Shown here in pieces: positions 27,330 through 36,241 of a DNA stretch of 48,939 bases. A program made the position numbers and the translations under genes. The stretch comes from Asaia bogorensis (GTDB taxonomy: Bacteria > Pseudomonadota > Alphaproteobacteria > Acetobacterales > Acetobacteraceae). The notes under the pieces were generated by a model. The model made no database searches. It was given only the letters and a program-made list of their open reading frames with translations, and was not told the origin of the DNA. The stretch's first letter is position 1. Every line of letters begins with the position of its first letter. The stretch lies in assembly GCA_945861095.1 (NCBI GenBank), contig CAMATI010000005.1:1-48939 (forward strand), in the 5' to 3' direction.

Positions 27330-27585
27330 GTCAAGGCGCGGGGCTTCCGCCCCGGACCCCGACCAGGGCGCTGCCCCCATGGCCCCTTGGGACCCGCCAA
27401 GGGCGACGGCCCTTGGAACCCGGACCATTGTTGCCTTGCAGGATGGGGGCCTACACGGACCTTTCACGGTCCGGGTAGGCCCCCATCCTGCAAGGCAACA
27501 AACGAATCGCATTCCAAAGGCCGCGCCTTTGGTGGGGTTCAGGGGCAAAGCCCCTGATCGGGGTCCGGGGCGGAAGCCCCGTCCT
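27330..27585. repeat. Compound palindromic element, second copy, with 34-bp core hairpin
   Basis: The core arms 27,428-27,461 and 27,468-27,501 pair over 33 of 34 positions with a 6-base loop (TTTCAC). The flanks repeat the block order of the 16.2-kb element: GGGGCTTCCGCCCCGG, CCAAGGGCGACGGCCCTTGG on the left and CCAAAGGCCGCGCCTTTGG, CAGGGGCAAAGCCCCTG, GGGGCGGAAGCCCC on the right. The two cores share the stretch GGATGGGG..CCTAC.CGGAC but differ elsewhere in both arms together. It sits between two leftward genes, so it is not simply a convergent terminator. Confidence 0.85.
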
Positions 27586-28478
27586 TACCCCTCCGCCTCG
27601 TCCGGCTCCAAATCCACGCTGACGGTCAGCGCATGATCGCCGCCGCCCAGGATCACGCCGCGCACCGGGCTGACATCCCCATAATCCCGGCCCCATCCCA
27701 GCACGACATGCTCATCCCGCACGATGATGCCGTTGGTTGGATCCAGGTCCACCCAGCCATGCTCGCCCCCCAGCCAGCAGCCGACCCAGGCGTGCGACTG
27801 ATCCGCCCCTTGCCTTCGCGGCTGGCCCGGCGGCGGGCGGGTGCGGATATAGCCCGACACATAGCGCGCCGGCAGGCCGAGGCCGCGCAGGGCGCTGATC
27901 ATGACATGGGAGAAATCCTGGCAGACGCCGGATCGGTGCTTCATCACCTCATGCACCTGGGTCGAAATTTGCGTAACGCCGGAGCGGTATGCGAAGTCGG
28001 CGCGGATCCGCTTGTTCAGCTCCAGCAGGGCCACCAGGATCGGCCGGCCCGGGGTGAACGACTCAAGCGCATACAGGCGAGCATCGGAATTGCGCGGGGC
28101 CATCGGGCTGTCGAAGCAATACTCGGCAGCGCGCCACCCGCCCGCGGTCAGGGCTGCCTCGGCGACGGTTTCCCAGGGCGCGGTGCTGTCCGGCTCGGGT
28201 GGCGCGGCGAACCCCACGTCGACGACGGATTCCGCGGTCACCTCGAAGTCTGCATGCGGCAGGTCCAGGAACAGCCAGGTGACCTGGTTGCCGAAATGGT
28301 CGCGCGCGTCATGCCGGCGGGCGGGCAGGGGGGCGGTGACGATCCGCTCGGAGATGATGGACTGGCCGACCAGGGGGCGCGGGCGTAGGTGCACCATATG
28401 AGCCGCCAGTTCGACCGGGCTGCCGTAGCTGTAGCGGCTGGTGTGGCGCAGGCGGTAGCGTGTCATCGATGAAGGCAT
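27585..28478 (-). CDS. Transglutaminase-like cysteine protease family protein
   Basis: 297 residues. It has an N-terminal beta-rich domain (YRLRHTSRYSYGSPVELAAH, with HLRPRPL) and a transglutaminase core with the catalytic triad Cys186 in RSGVCQDFSHV, His229 in DQSHAWVGC and Asp246 in WVDLDPTNG. This domain pair is widespread in bacteria and is predicted to be a protease or amidase of unknown target. ATG 28478 gives MPSSMTRYR; the inner ATG 28466 fits family starts equally well. It is 12 bp downstream of the gamma-carbonic anhydrase gene. Confidence 0.9.
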   Translation of the reverse strand: MPSSMTRYRLRHTSRYSYGSPVELAAHMVHLRPRPLVGQSIISERIVTAPLPARRHDARDHFGNQVTWLFLDLPHADFEVTAESVVDVGFAAPPEPDSTAPWETVAEAALTAGGWRAAEYCFDSPMAPRNSDARLYALESFTPGRPILVALLELNKRIRADFAYRSGVTQISTQVHEVMKHRSGVCQDFSHVMISALRGLGLPARYVSGYIRTRPPPGQPRRQGADQSHAWVGCWLGGEHGWVDLDPTNGIIVRDEHVVLGWGRDYGDVSPVRGVILGGGDHALTVSVDLEPDEAEG

Positions 28479-28490
28479 GGGCCGGCTACG

Positions 28491-29063
28491 CTATCCGGCG
28501 ACCGGCGGCGACCCGACAGACCGCAACCCCGCCCGGAACCGCCGAGCCAGTTCCAGGTAGACCAGCGCGTTGCGGTCGAAGCGCTTGCGCTCGTCCTCAT
28601 CCATCACCCGGCGCAGCTTGGCTGGGGACCCGGTCCACATTTCGTTCGGCCCGATCACCTTGCCCGGTGTCAGCAGGCCGCCGGCGCCGAGGAGACCGCC
28701 TTCCTCGATGACGGCGCCGTCCAGAACGGTGGCGCTGATGCCGACGAAGGCGCGGTTTTTCAGGGTGCAGGCATGGATCACGGCGTTGTGGCCGACCGTC
28801 ACGTCATCCCCGATCGTCGTGGACATGGCGCCGGAGTCGATATGGATGACGGTGCCGTCCTGGATATTGGTCCGCGCGCCGATACGGATGAAGTTCAGGT
28901 CGCCACGCACCAGGCAGTGGAACCAGATGCCCGTCTCTGACCCGATTTCCACGTCGCCGATGACCGCGGCGGTGGGGGCTATAAACGCATCCGGCGCCAC
29001 CTTGGGGGTGACGCCGTTCAGCGAAAAGATCGGACCGAAACCGCCATACGGCAGGTCAGACAT
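28491..29063 (-). CDS. Gamma-carbonic anhydrase family protein (left-handed beta-helix)
   Basis: 190-residue hexapeptide-repeat protein. The trimeric gamma-CA zinc histidines are in place: His74 in TVIHIDSG, and His92 and His97 in [10 protein letters not shown]; the RGD in [12 protein letters not shown] and IQDGTVIH are also typical. It may be an active carbonic anhydrase or a PaaY/YrdA-type protein. Its ATG 29063 overlaps the argC stop by 8 bp, indicating coupling, with the transglutaminase gene next in the same unit. Confidence 0.92.
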   Translation of the reverse strand: MSDLPYGGFGPIFSLNGVTPKVAPDAFIAPTAAVIGDVEIGSETGIWFHCLVRGDLNFIRIGARTNIQDGTVIHIDSGAMSTTIGDDVTVGHNAVIHACTLKNRAFVGISATVLDGAVIEEGGLLGAGGLLTPGKVIGPNEMWTGSPAKLRRVMDEDERKRFDRNALVYLELARRFRAGLRSVGSPPVAG

Positions 29064-30033
29064 GCGCGGTCTCCTGGGCGCGGGCTGCCGCGCTGTCCCG
29101 GGAACCCACGCCTGAATGCAAGCCGAGCATCAGGCCAATATTCTGCACCGCGGCGCCGGACGCGCCCTTGCCCAGATTGTCCAGGCGCGCGACCAGCACC
29201 GCCTGGCGGTGCTTTTCGTTGGCATGGACGTAGAGTTCCAGCCGGTCGGTATCATTCAGCGCCTCCGGCTCCAACTTGCCGTCATCGCGCGCCGGCATCA
29301 CCCGGACCAGGTCACAGCCGGCATAACGAGCCTCCAGCACCGCGCGCAGATCGGCGCCGGTCGGTTTGCCGGTCAGGGTATCCAGATGCAGCGGGATCGA
29401 CACCAGCATCCCCTGGCGGAAATGTCCGACCGCGGGCACGAAGATCGGCCGCCGCGACAACCCGCCATAAAGCTGGGTTTCCGGCACATGTTTGTGCTCC
29501 AGCTTCAGGCCGTAAAGCTCGAAGGCCGGGCCGTGGTCGGTGTCATGGTCCTGGATCATCGACTTGCCGCCGCCCGAGTAGCCGGACACGGCGTTGATCG
29601 TGATCGGGAAATCCGGTGGCAGCAGCCCGGCATCGAGCAGCGGGCGGATCAGGCCGATCGCGCCGGTCGGGTAGCAGCCGGGATTGGCCACGCATTTGGC
29701 CTCCGCGATCCGTTCCGCCTGGCTCGGCAGCATTTCGGCGAACCCATAGACCCAGTCGGGATCGACCCGGTGCGCCGTGCTGGCGTCCAACACCTTCGGC
29801 GCGGCATTGCCGAGCGAGGCGGCCATCGCGGAGGATTCCTTGGCGGCGTCGTCGGGGAGGCACAGGACCACGAGGTCGACCTCCGCCATGATATCGCGGC
29901 GGGCGGCGGGATCGCGGCGTCGTTCGGACGGCAGGCTCCTCAACGCGACTGCTGGCAGCGCCATCAGACGCTCCCGGATGCCGAGGCCGGTGGTGCCGGA
30001 CTCGCCGTCGATGAAGACCGTTGCCTGTGCCAT
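29056..30033 (-). CDS. argC: N-acetyl-gamma-glutamyl-phosphate reductase (type 2)
   Basis: Third step of arginine synthesis: NADPH-dependent reduction of N-acetylglutamyl phosphate. 325 residues, the shorter type-2 form. Motifs are the Rossmann start [14 protein letters not shown] and the active-site cysteine in [13 protein letters not shown] (Cys120), with [11 protein letters not shown] and HKHVPETQ later. ATG 30033 has GAGGAGA upstream; the frame open to 30315 is antisense-like and rejected. In many relatives argC follows rplM-rpsI; those genes are not here. Confidence 0.95.
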   Translation of the reverse strand: MAQATVFIDGESGTTGLGIRERLMALPAVALRSLPSERRRDPAARRDIMAEVDLVVLCLPDDAAKESSAMAASLGNAAPKVLDASTAHRVDPDWVYGFAEMLPSQAERIAEAKCVANPGCYPTGAIGLIRPLLDAGLLPPDFPITINAVSGYSGGGKSMIQDHDTDHGPAFELYGLKLEHKHVPETQLYGGLSRRPIFVPAVGHFRQGMLVSIPLHLDTLTGKPTGADLRAVLEARYAGCDLVRVMPARDDGKLEPEALNDTDRLELYVHANEKHRQAVLVARLDNLGKGASGAAVQNIGLMLGLHSGVGSRDSAAARAQETAHV

Positions 30034-30489
30034 GTCTGGCTCTCCTCTCATCCGCCCGATCGCCTCATGTCGCATACATGCCGGCGCCGTCATAGCGGGG
30101 AGCGTGATCGTCATTGTGCGGCGCGGGAAAAGCAAGCGCGCAATCCGCAACCGGGTTATGCGGTGGGTGGCGCGGATGTCGCTCCGGCCTTCCATGCAAC
30201 GGTTCTGCCATGGGGATTGGCGCGAGATTTTGGGTGTCGGCCTGGCGGCGACGCTTCCGGTTGTGATCGCCGCCGCGCTCTGGTCGTTTCCGTGAGGGTA
30301 TGGGATCCCGGTCATGTCCCGTCGCCGGAGGGTTCAGCGAAAACCAAGCGCAGTTCCGATTTCGATCAGAAACATTTTATGTCGATTCGGTGGATTATTT
30401 GTTTTGTCATCGACAGGGTGATGTTTTGCGGTCAGAGTCAGCGCTGGATGGTCTCGGCGGAACCACCTTCACAGCAATTAGGACGTGAT
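30034..30489. other. Divergent region between argC and the M10 protease gene
   Basis: About 455 bp with no secure gene. The part from about 30,350 to 30,480 is richer in A+T than its surroundings (for example around the ATTATTTGTTTTGTCATC at 30,391-30,408) and probably holds the protease promoter. AGGA at 30,480-30,483 is its likely ribosome site. Confidence 0.5.
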
Positions 30490-31323
30490 GTGGCAAGCAC
30501 CAATGACGAAGCCGACATTGATGATTCAATCGCGACCGGCAACCCCCTGATCGATGGACTTCTGACGGAGTACCATTGGGCAGGTTATCCTCGCACCTTT
30601 TTCGCCTACGCGATTCCGGACAGCGAAACCGACTACGAAGATACCCGCGACCTGCTGATCGACGATTATCCCGACGACAATCACATCGGCGTCGTCGCCA
30701 TGCCCGACTTCATGGTCGTTGGGATCCGCCAGGCCATCGCCCAATACCGCACCATCCTGAATTTCGAGATCTCCGAAAGCGCCGACAACAGCATCGACAC
30801 CCAACTGCGCTACGGGCTCGCCGATCTGACGCATGACGGCGACCAGCCGCCACCGCCCGCTTATGCCTGGACACCGCAAGACGACGGCCTGACGTCCGAA
30901 CAGGACAACTGGAAGTCGGGCGACATGTTCTACAACATCAACGTGTTCTCGGTTTCGAACAGCCCCGGCGGCAGCCTGATCGGCAGTTACCAATACCACA
31001 CCCTGCTGCATGAAACCGGCCATGCCCTCGGCCTCAAGCACGGGCATGAGGCGGATCACGGCAATCCGGCCCTGCCCGCGGCGTTCGATTCGATGGAATT
31101 CACGGTGATGACCTACCGTGGGTATATCGGAGATACATTCAGCGGCGGTTACCAGGTCACCAATGGCCATTATGCGCAGACCTTGATGATGCTGGACATC
31201 CAGGCGCTGCAATATCTCTACGGCGCGGACTTCACCACGCAGGCCACCAACACCGTCTATAAATGGGACACTGCGGGGAAATACTTCATCAATGGTGTCG
31301 AACAGTGGGACACCGTCTCATGA
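30490..31323 (+). CDS. Serralysin-like M10 metalloprotease, catalytic half (truncated by insertion)
   Basis: Zinc protease of the serralysin (M10B) type, normally secreted by a type I system through a C-terminal RTX domain. The catalytic motif HETGHALGLKH (His174 to His184) is complete and the Met-turn VMTYRGY follows. The frame is open far upstream, but GTG 30490 (VASTNDEADIDDS) has AGGA 7 bp upstream and fits family N-termini with TGNPLIDGLL. Reading ends at TGA 31,321-31,323, inside an inserted element, just after YKWDTAGKYFINGVEQWD. Without the RTX half the product, if made, should lack calcium-binding repeats and the secretion signal. Confidence 0.82.
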   Translation: MASTNDEADIDDSIATGNPLIDGLLTEYHWAGYPRTFFAYAIPDSETDYEDTRDLLIDDYPDDNHIGVVAMPDFMVVGIRQAIAQYRTILNFEISESADNSIDTQLRYGLADLTHDGDQPPPPAYAWTPQDDGLTSEQDNWKSGDMFYNINVFSVSNSPGGSLIGSYQYHTLLHETGHALGLKHGHEADHGNPALPAAFDSMEFTVMTYRGYIGDTFSGGYQVTNGHYAQTLMMLDIQALQYLYGADFTTQATNTVYKWDTAGKYFINGVEQWDTVS

Positions 31324-31528
31324 CTCCCCTCATTTTTGACTCCTGCATTACTATGTCCAAGCGGGCCGCGACTCTCCTGGACACCGCTTTTTGTATCAGG
31401 CTGGGTTACGTGACTCGGGGTGTGACCCGGTCAGCTGGCCCAGCTTCCGGTTGCAAATGGCGGGGCGACTTGGCATTCAAACCTACTACCTTGGAATCAC
31501 GGTAGAAAAAATGAGGGGATGGCTGAGA
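31316..31528. mobile_element. 213-bp MITE-like insertion with about 22-bp terminal inverted repeats
   Basis: The ends are TCTCATGACTCCCCTCATTT and on to 31,337, and the inverse of TCTCAGCCATCCCCTCATTT and on at 31,506-31,528. They share TCTCA, then four mismatched bases, then 13 identical bases (TCCCCTCATTTTT). The interior carries stops in the protease frame, no transposase, and base composition less GC-biased than the RTX sequence. No clear target-site duplication is visible. It splits the M10 catalytic part from the RTX part. Confidence 0.68.
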
Positions 31529-33141
31529 TGGCCGGCAACGATTACATTGATGGCGGCACCGGCAACGATAACGCCCGCTATGATCGCGATGCCGATTTCG
31601 GCGGCCTGGGGGCGGTGACGGTCGACCTCAAGTCCGGGACCGCGACCGACGGGTTCGGCAGCAAGGATACGCTCGTCTCCATTGAAGGGGCCTGGCTCAG
31701 CAAGAACGCGGATACCTTCATCGGTGGCGATACCAACAATTTCGTGGCCGGGTTGGCGGGCAACGACACGTTGAACGGCGGCGCCGGTTTGGACCGCGTG
31801 CTGTATGACCGTGATGCGCTGTTCGGCGGCACCGCGGGTGTAACGGTCGACCTGAAAGCCGGCACCGCCACTGACGGGTTTGGCAACAAGGACACGTTGA
31901 TCGGCATCGAGTGGGCGCGGGGAACCAACGCCGCCGACAAATGGCAGGGGGGCGACGCGCCGCTGCCGAGCGGGCTCGACACTTACGAATTCCAGGGACT
32001 GGACGGCGCGGACGTGATCGTCGCCGGCGCGTACAGCATCTATGTCGAACCCGGGGCTGGCAATGACACCATCACCGGTGGCGCCGGCACAGATCAGATC
32101 TCCTACGCGGAATATACCGGCGCGGCCGGCGTTACGTTCAATCTCAGCACCGGCACCATCAACGACCCCTATGGTGGAACGGACAAGATCACCGGCGGTA
32201 TCGAGGGCGCACGTCTGACCAAGAACGCCGACAAGTTCACCGGTAACGCATCGGACAATTTCATACGCGGCCTCGCCGGCGCCGATACCATCAATGGCGG
32301 CCTGGGCAACGACCAGGTTCGCTATGACCGCGACGCATCCTATGGCGGAATGGCGGGCGTTCTGGTTGATCTGACCACCGGGAAGGCAACCGACGGGTTC
32401 GGCACGACGGACAGTCTGACGTCGATTGAGAATGTCCGTGGCTCCAACGGCATTTTCCCCGGCGATCCGGCCATGAGCGACAAGATCTATGGCTCTGCCG
32501 CCGCGAACATCTTCCAGGGCCTGGGCGGCGCGGACCTGTTGGATGGCAAGGATGGTGCCGACACTGCCGATTACAGTGCCGATGCGCTGTTTGGCGGGGC
32601 CGCGGGGGTTTGGGTAGACCTGGCCGCCGGCACCGCGATAGACGGCTACGGTGCCACGGACACGCTGGTGTCGATGGAAAACGTGATCGGAACCAATGGC
32701 GCCAGCCTGACCTTCGTCGGCTATTCGGACTACATCAAGGGCTCGATCGCCTCGAATGTGCTGGACGGACGCGGTGGCAACGACATCATCCTTGCCGGCA
32801 GCGGCAACGATACGATCTATGGCGGCAACGGCGCGGACTATCTGCTGGGAGATGTCGGCAACGACGTCATCATTGGCGGCGAAGGCAGTGACGTCATGTC
32901 CAGCGGCACCGGCACCGACCGGTTTGAGTTCGATATCGCCGCGCTCGTGCCGTTCCAGGGCGATATGATCACCGACTTCAAGGCAGGGTTCGATACGGTC
33001 GTAATGCCGGTCGCGGTCCAGGCAATGGTGACGTTCACGGCCGGATTGGTGGCGATCGATCTCGGGGGTGGCAATTTCTACACCCTGTCCGCTCCGGGTG
33101 CGACTGCCCTACAGCTACAGACCGCCACGACATTCGTCTAG
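31519..33141 (+). CDS. RTX calcium-binding repeat protein, C-terminal half of the split M10 protease
   Basis: 540 residues dominated by RTX nonapeptides (GGxGNDxx) such as GNDYIDGGTGND, AGNDTLNGGAGLD, GGNDIILAGSGNDTIYGGNG and GNDVIIGGEGSD. Between them, a module of about 100 residues (YDRDAxFGGxAGVxVDLxxGTATDGFGxxDTLxSIE) recurs about four times. The last 45 residues (DMITDFKAGFDTVVMPVAVQ, ending TATTFV) resemble a type I secretion signal. The insertion end itself supplies GAGGGG (31,513-31,518), 9 bp before ATG 31528, so this half could be translated alone. No T1SS genes are in the window. Confidence 0.82.
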   Translation: MAEMAGNDYIDGGTGNDNARYDRDADFGGLGAVTVDLKSGTATDGFGSKDTLVSIEGAWLSKNADTFIGGDTNNFVAGLAGNDTLNGGAGLDRVLYDRDALFGGTAGVTVDLKAGTATDGFGNKDTLIGIEWARGTNAADKWQGGDAPLPSGLDTYEFQGLDGADVIVAGAYSIYVEPGAGNDTITGGAGTDQISYAEYTGAAGVTFNLSTGTINDPYGGTDKITGGIEGARLTKNADKFTGNASDNFIRGLAGADTINGGLGNDQVRYDRDASYGGMAGVLVDLTTGKATDGFGTTDSLTSIENVRGSNGIFPGDPAMSDKIYGSAAANIFQGLGGADLLDGKDGADTADYSADALFGGAAGVWVDLAAGTAIDGYGATDTLVSMENVIGTNGASLTFVGYSDYIKGSIASNVLDGRGGNDIILAGSGNDTIYGGNGADYLLGDVGNDVIIGGEGSDVMSSGTGTDRFEFDIAALVPFQGDMITDFKAGFDTVVMPVAVQAMVTFTAGLVAIDLGGGNFYTLSAPGATALQLQTATTFV

Positions 33142-33152
33142 GCGACCCAGGC

Positions 33153-33185
33153 CCCCCCGACGTCAGCCGATGCTGACGCCGGGGG
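33153..33185. terminator. Hairpin between convergent RTX and TauD-like genes
   Basis: CCCCCGACGTCAGC pairs with GCTGACGCCGGGGG around the loop CGAT, with one mismatch and one bulge. It lies 12 bp after the RTX stop and 27 bp from the end of the convergent dioxygenase gene. Confidence 0.5.
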
Positions 33186-33211
33186 CGCGCTGAACGTCGG
33201 GCAAGTGAATA

Positions 33212-34042
33212 TCAGACAAGTATCGGTCGGTCGCCTTCCGCGATGATGCGCCACAGCACACGGTTCTGGCCGCGGTCATAGTCGCCATGGGCGCGGTGCA
33301 TGGTCGCGCGGTCGTCGATTACCAGCACATCGCCTTTCCGCCACACATGATGGTAGACGATCTCCGGCCGGATCATCCGGTCGAGCAGATCGTCCATGTA
33401 ATGGCGGCTGTCGTCGGGGCTCATGCCCTCGATCTGTTTCGCCTTCGTCACATGGAAATACACTGCCCGCGATCCGTGCAGGGGGTGCGTGCGGACCATC
33501 GGATGAACGATCGGGATGTCGTATTTCTGCCGGTCCTCGTCGCGTGTGTCGGTATGCCCGTCCAGCATGTTGACGGTGCTCAAACCCGCCAGACGCGCCT
33601 GTTCCGCCCCCGGCAGCGCCTGATACGCATCGCGCATATTGGCCACCGACGTGCCGCCGCCGGAAGAGGGGACTTCCACCCCGTAAAGGATCGTCGCCGC
33701 CGGTGGACGCTCCCGGTTGGTGTGGTCGGTGTGCCATTGTTCGGCCGGCAATTGGCCGTTGCGATGCCAGACCAGCCCGATATCCGGATGGTCTGGCATG
33801 TTGTGCTGGGAATAGTGCTGGCGCATCGGCGGACCGAACACGCTCGCGGCATTCAGGTATTGTTCCGGCGTCAGACTCTGATCATGGAAGACCAGAGCCA
33901 GATGGTCCGCCAGCGCCTGGTTCAGCGCATCACGCGTCGGGGCATCGATCGGCCGGCTCAGGTCGATGCCGCCGACCGCGGCGCCGAGGGACGGGTGGAG
34001 TTTGGTGATGGTCAGTCCGCTCATGCTGTCTGCTCCGGTCAT
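33212..34042 (-). CDS. TauD/TfdA family 2-oxoglutarate-dependent dioxygenase (second)
   Basis: 276 residues. Iron ligands His104 and Asp106 lie in EQWHTDHTN and the distal histidine in RATMHRAHGDY (His249), with the 2OG arginine in VLWRIIAEGD (about Arg265). Although a family member, it is quite different from the enzyme at 24.6 kb. The ATG 34042 overlaps the stop of the DUF4412 gene (ATGA); an inner ATG at 34024 (MSGLTITK) is possible. It is the last gene of a leftward run. Confidence 0.9.
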   Translation of the reverse strand: MTGADSMSGLTITKLHPSLGAAVGGIDLSRPIDAPTRDALNQALADHLALVFHDQSLTPEQYLNAASVFGPPMRQHYSQHNMPDHPDIGLVWHRNGQLPAEQWHTDHTNRERPPAATILYGVEVPSSGGGTSVANMRDAYQALPGAEQARLAGLSTVNMLDGHTDTRDEDRQKYDIPIVHPMVRTHPLHGSRAVYFHVTKAKQIEGMSPDDSRHYMDDLLDRMIRPEIVYHHVWRKGDVLVIDDRATMHRAHGDYDRGQNRVLWRIIAEGDRPILV

Positions 34043-34662
34043 CGCGCGGGCGGGCGCATGCCCGGCGGCATCATCCCCGGCATCATCCCCGGCATCATGC
34101 CGCCCAGTGCCCCCATGTTCGGCATGTCCATCTTCATGAATCCCGCCGGGGGCACGAAATCGCTCGGCGGCACCGCGGTGTAGGACACCTTGGTTGCCTC
34201 CATCCCGCTGCCGTCATTGGTTTTGACGCGCAGCATGATGCCGTCCTTGGTGATGCAGGTGGTCCCGTTCCCATGGGGCGACGCGAAATCCCAGACGGTG
34301 CAGGACTGTCCGGCGACGGTCTCGCTGCCCTTGACCGTGAATTTGGCGTTCTCTTCCGCCATCGCGTAACCGGGCATGTTGATGGCGTTCATGTCCATGA
34401 ACATGCGCATTTCCGTCACGACCATTGTCATGCGCTTGCCCCTACGATCGACGATGGCGTAGCCGCCGAGCTGGGGGTTTTCGATCCGCATCAGCCCGCT
34501 CGCGGCGCCGTAACTGATCTGCATCGTGTGGCCGGCTTCCCGTCCGGTGGTCTGGTAGCCGACGGTCGCATCCCGCGTCGGGGCCAAAGGCGGGCGATCC
34601 TGGGCCAGGGCTTCCGTCGCAAGCAGCATGCAGGACGCCAACAGTAACGCACGCACCATCAT
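34039..34662 (-). CDS. DUF4412-like secreted protein with methionine-rich tail
   Basis: 207 residues with a signal peptide (MMVRALLLASCMLLATEALA, cleavage likely after AQ). The mature part has short beta-strand repeats (MRIENPQLGGYAIVDRRGKR, MTMVVTEMRMFMDMN, GQSCTVWDFAS) typical of DUF4412-type periplasmic proteins. The C-terminus MDMPNMGALGGMMPGMMPGM and on is very rich in Met, Pro and Gly and is encoded by a short tandem repeat. GGGAG precedes the double ATG 34662/34659. The Met-rich tail could bind copper, but that is only a guess. Confidence 0.75.
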   Translation of the reverse strand: MMVRALLLASCMLLATEALAQDRPPLAPTRDATVGYQTTGREAGHTMQISYGAASGLMRIENPQLGGYAIVDRRGKRMTMVVTEMRMFMDMNAINMPGYAMAEENAKFTVKGSETVAGQSCTVWDFASPHGNGTTCITKDGIMLRVKTNDGSGMEATKVSYTAVPPSDFVPPAGFMKMDMPNMGALGGMMPGMMPGMMPPGMRPPAR

Positions 34663-34681
34663 CGCCACTCCCGAGCAAGTG

Positions 34682-35245
34682 TCAGCGTGACAGGCCGGCG
34701 GTGCCGGCCGGCACCGCATAGAAGTTCATGGTCAGCGACACGGCCGTATAATAGCCCATCAGCACGATCATGTCGGTCACCCCTTCGTGCCCGAGCGCGG
34801 CCACGGCGCGGTCGTGCAGGCCCTGCGAGATCAGACGGTTGTTCGCCAGCGAGACCGCGACCTCGTAGACCGCCTGTTCACGCGGATCGGCGAACGCGGT
34901 CGGGCGGTTGGTCATCATCGCCTCCACCGCATCCGCCGGCAGGCCCACTTCCTTGCCGCGTTTCTCATGTGCCGCGGCCGGATAGGCGGATTGCCACTTG
35001 CTGGTGATGACGACGACCGCGATCTCGCGTTCCCGCTCCGACAGGGACGAGGCGCCGGGGGTGAAATGCTGGCCCATCGGGTCGGCCGCGTGGACCAGTT
35101 TCGGGTTGTGCACCCAGACCTTGTACGGGCCAGGCAGGCGCCCGCGTGGGCCGTCCACAAGGTACCGGTAGCCTTCCCGCTGCTCCGGCGTCATCCGATC
35201 GACCGGGATTTCGGCATAGCGGCCGAATGTTGGCGCGTCGCTCAT
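34682..35245 (-). CDS. Carboxymuconolactone decarboxylase family protein
   Basis: 187-residue helical AhpD-like-fold protein. LSEREREIAVVVITSKWQSAYPAAAHE and ALGHEGVTDMIVLMGYYTAVSLTMN are the family core. The redox CxxC of AhpD is absent (WQSAYPAAAH instead), so a peroxidase-type role is unlikely; a decarboxylase or unknown catabolic role is more probable. ATG 35245 gives MSDAPTFGRYAEIP. The DUF4412 gene begins 20 bp downstream, in the same direction. Confidence 0.9.
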   Translation of the reverse strand: MSDAPTFGRYAEIPVDRMTPEQREGYRYLVDGPRGRLPGPYKVWVHNPKLVHAADPMGQHFTPGASSLSEREREIAVVVITSKWQSAYPAAAHEKRGKEVGLPADAVEAMMTNRPTAFADPREQAVYEVAVSLANNRLISQGLHDRAVAALGHEGVTDMIVLMGYYTAVSLTMNFYAVPAGTAGLSR

Positions 35246-35339
35246 GGCATGTCCTCCGTATCGTTGGGGCGATGTTACAGGGAACCGTGTCCGGCGCCAG
35301 AGTGGAGGAGGATGTCACGCCCCTCCACGGTGTCCTGGC

Positions 35340-36239
35340 CTATCGTTTCTGTTCCGCCAGCCAGCGGAATACGACGGAGAAGTCCTTGGTCCCGTCCCCG
35401 GCGTCGCACACAGCCTGGTAGAAACTCATGGCGTGCGCGGCGAGCGGGGTGGGGGACCCGGTGGCCTCCGCCGCCGCCTGGGACAGTTTCACGTCCTTCA
35501 GCATCAATTGCGCCATGAACCCCGGCGCATAATCCCGGTTGGACGGCGCGGCCGGCACGGGCCCGGGCGCCGGGCAATAGTTCGACAGCGCCCAGGAGTT
35601 GGACGTGGCGGTGCTGCAAATCTCATGCAATTTGCCCCAGTCCAGGCCGAGTTTCTGGGCCAGCAGGAAACCCTCCGCGACGCCGACCATGTTGATGGCG
35701 AGCATCATGTTGTTGCAGATCTTCACTGCCTGCCCGGCGCCCGGGCCGCCGGCATGGAAGATGTTCTTGCCCATGGCTTGCAGGATGGGCAGACCAAGCG
35801 CGAAGGCGTCCTCGTCGCCGCCCACCATGAAGGTGAGGGTGCCGTTCTGCGCACCCACCGTCCCGCCGGAGACCGGCGCGTCCAGCATCGCCAGACCGGC
35901 TTCCTTCGCCGCCGCCGTGACCACGCGGGCGCTGTCCACGTCGATCGTCGAGCAATCGATGAGCAGCGGGTTGCCGGCGTCCTTCAACGCCTCGATCAAG
36001 CCACCCTGGTGCAGCCAGACATCGCGGACATGCTCCCCGGCGGGCAGCATGGTGATGACGACGCTCGCACCCTTGACCGCTTCGGCCGCGCTGGTGGCGA
36101 TCTTGCCACCGGCGGCTTCCAGAGCCGCCAATGCCGGGGCGGACAGGTCGTAGCCGGTGACCGTATGGCCGGACTTGACCAGATTGGCGGCCATGGGCGC
36201 ACCCATATTGCCCAGACCGATGAAACCGATGATGGCCAT
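35340..36239 (-). CDS. mmsB: 3-hydroxyisobutyrate dehydrogenase-like beta-hydroxyacid dehydrogenase
   Basis: 299-residue NAD(P)-dependent enzyme. Signs are the Rossmann motif GFIGLGNMGAPMA, the substrate-binding DAPVSGGTVGAQNGTLTFMV and the catalytic lysine in GQAVKICNNM (Lys173). It could act in valine breakdown as MmsB, but the neighbouring valine genes (mmsA, acyl-CoA dehydrogenase) are missing, so another beta-hydroxyacid such as tartronate semialdehyde is possible. The symbol is therefore tentative. It follows the DUF3237 gene by 2 bp, suggesting co-transcription. Confidence 0.87.
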   Translation of the reverse strand: MAIIGFIGLGNMGAPMAANLVKSGHTVTGYDLSAPALAALEAAGGKIATSAAEAVKGASVVITMLPAGEHVRDVWLHQGGLIEALKDAGNPLLIDCSTIDVDSARVVTAAAKEAGLAMLDAPVSGGTVGAQNGTLTFMVGGDEDAFALGLPILQAMGKNIFHAGGPGAGQAVKICNNMMLAINMVGVAEGFLLAQKLGLDWGKLHEICSTATSNSWALSNYCPAPGPVPAAPSNRDYAPGFMAQLMLKDVKLSQAAAEATGSPTPLAAHAMSFYQAVCDAGDGTKDFSVVFRWLAEQKR

Positions 36240-36241
36240 GA

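Noticed and set aside
30158..30295. Possible 45-residue membrane peptide (ends [18 protein letters not shown])
   Set aside because: The hydrophobic end is tempting, but there is no ribosome site, the N-terminal half looks like shadow sequence, and no family is recognised.
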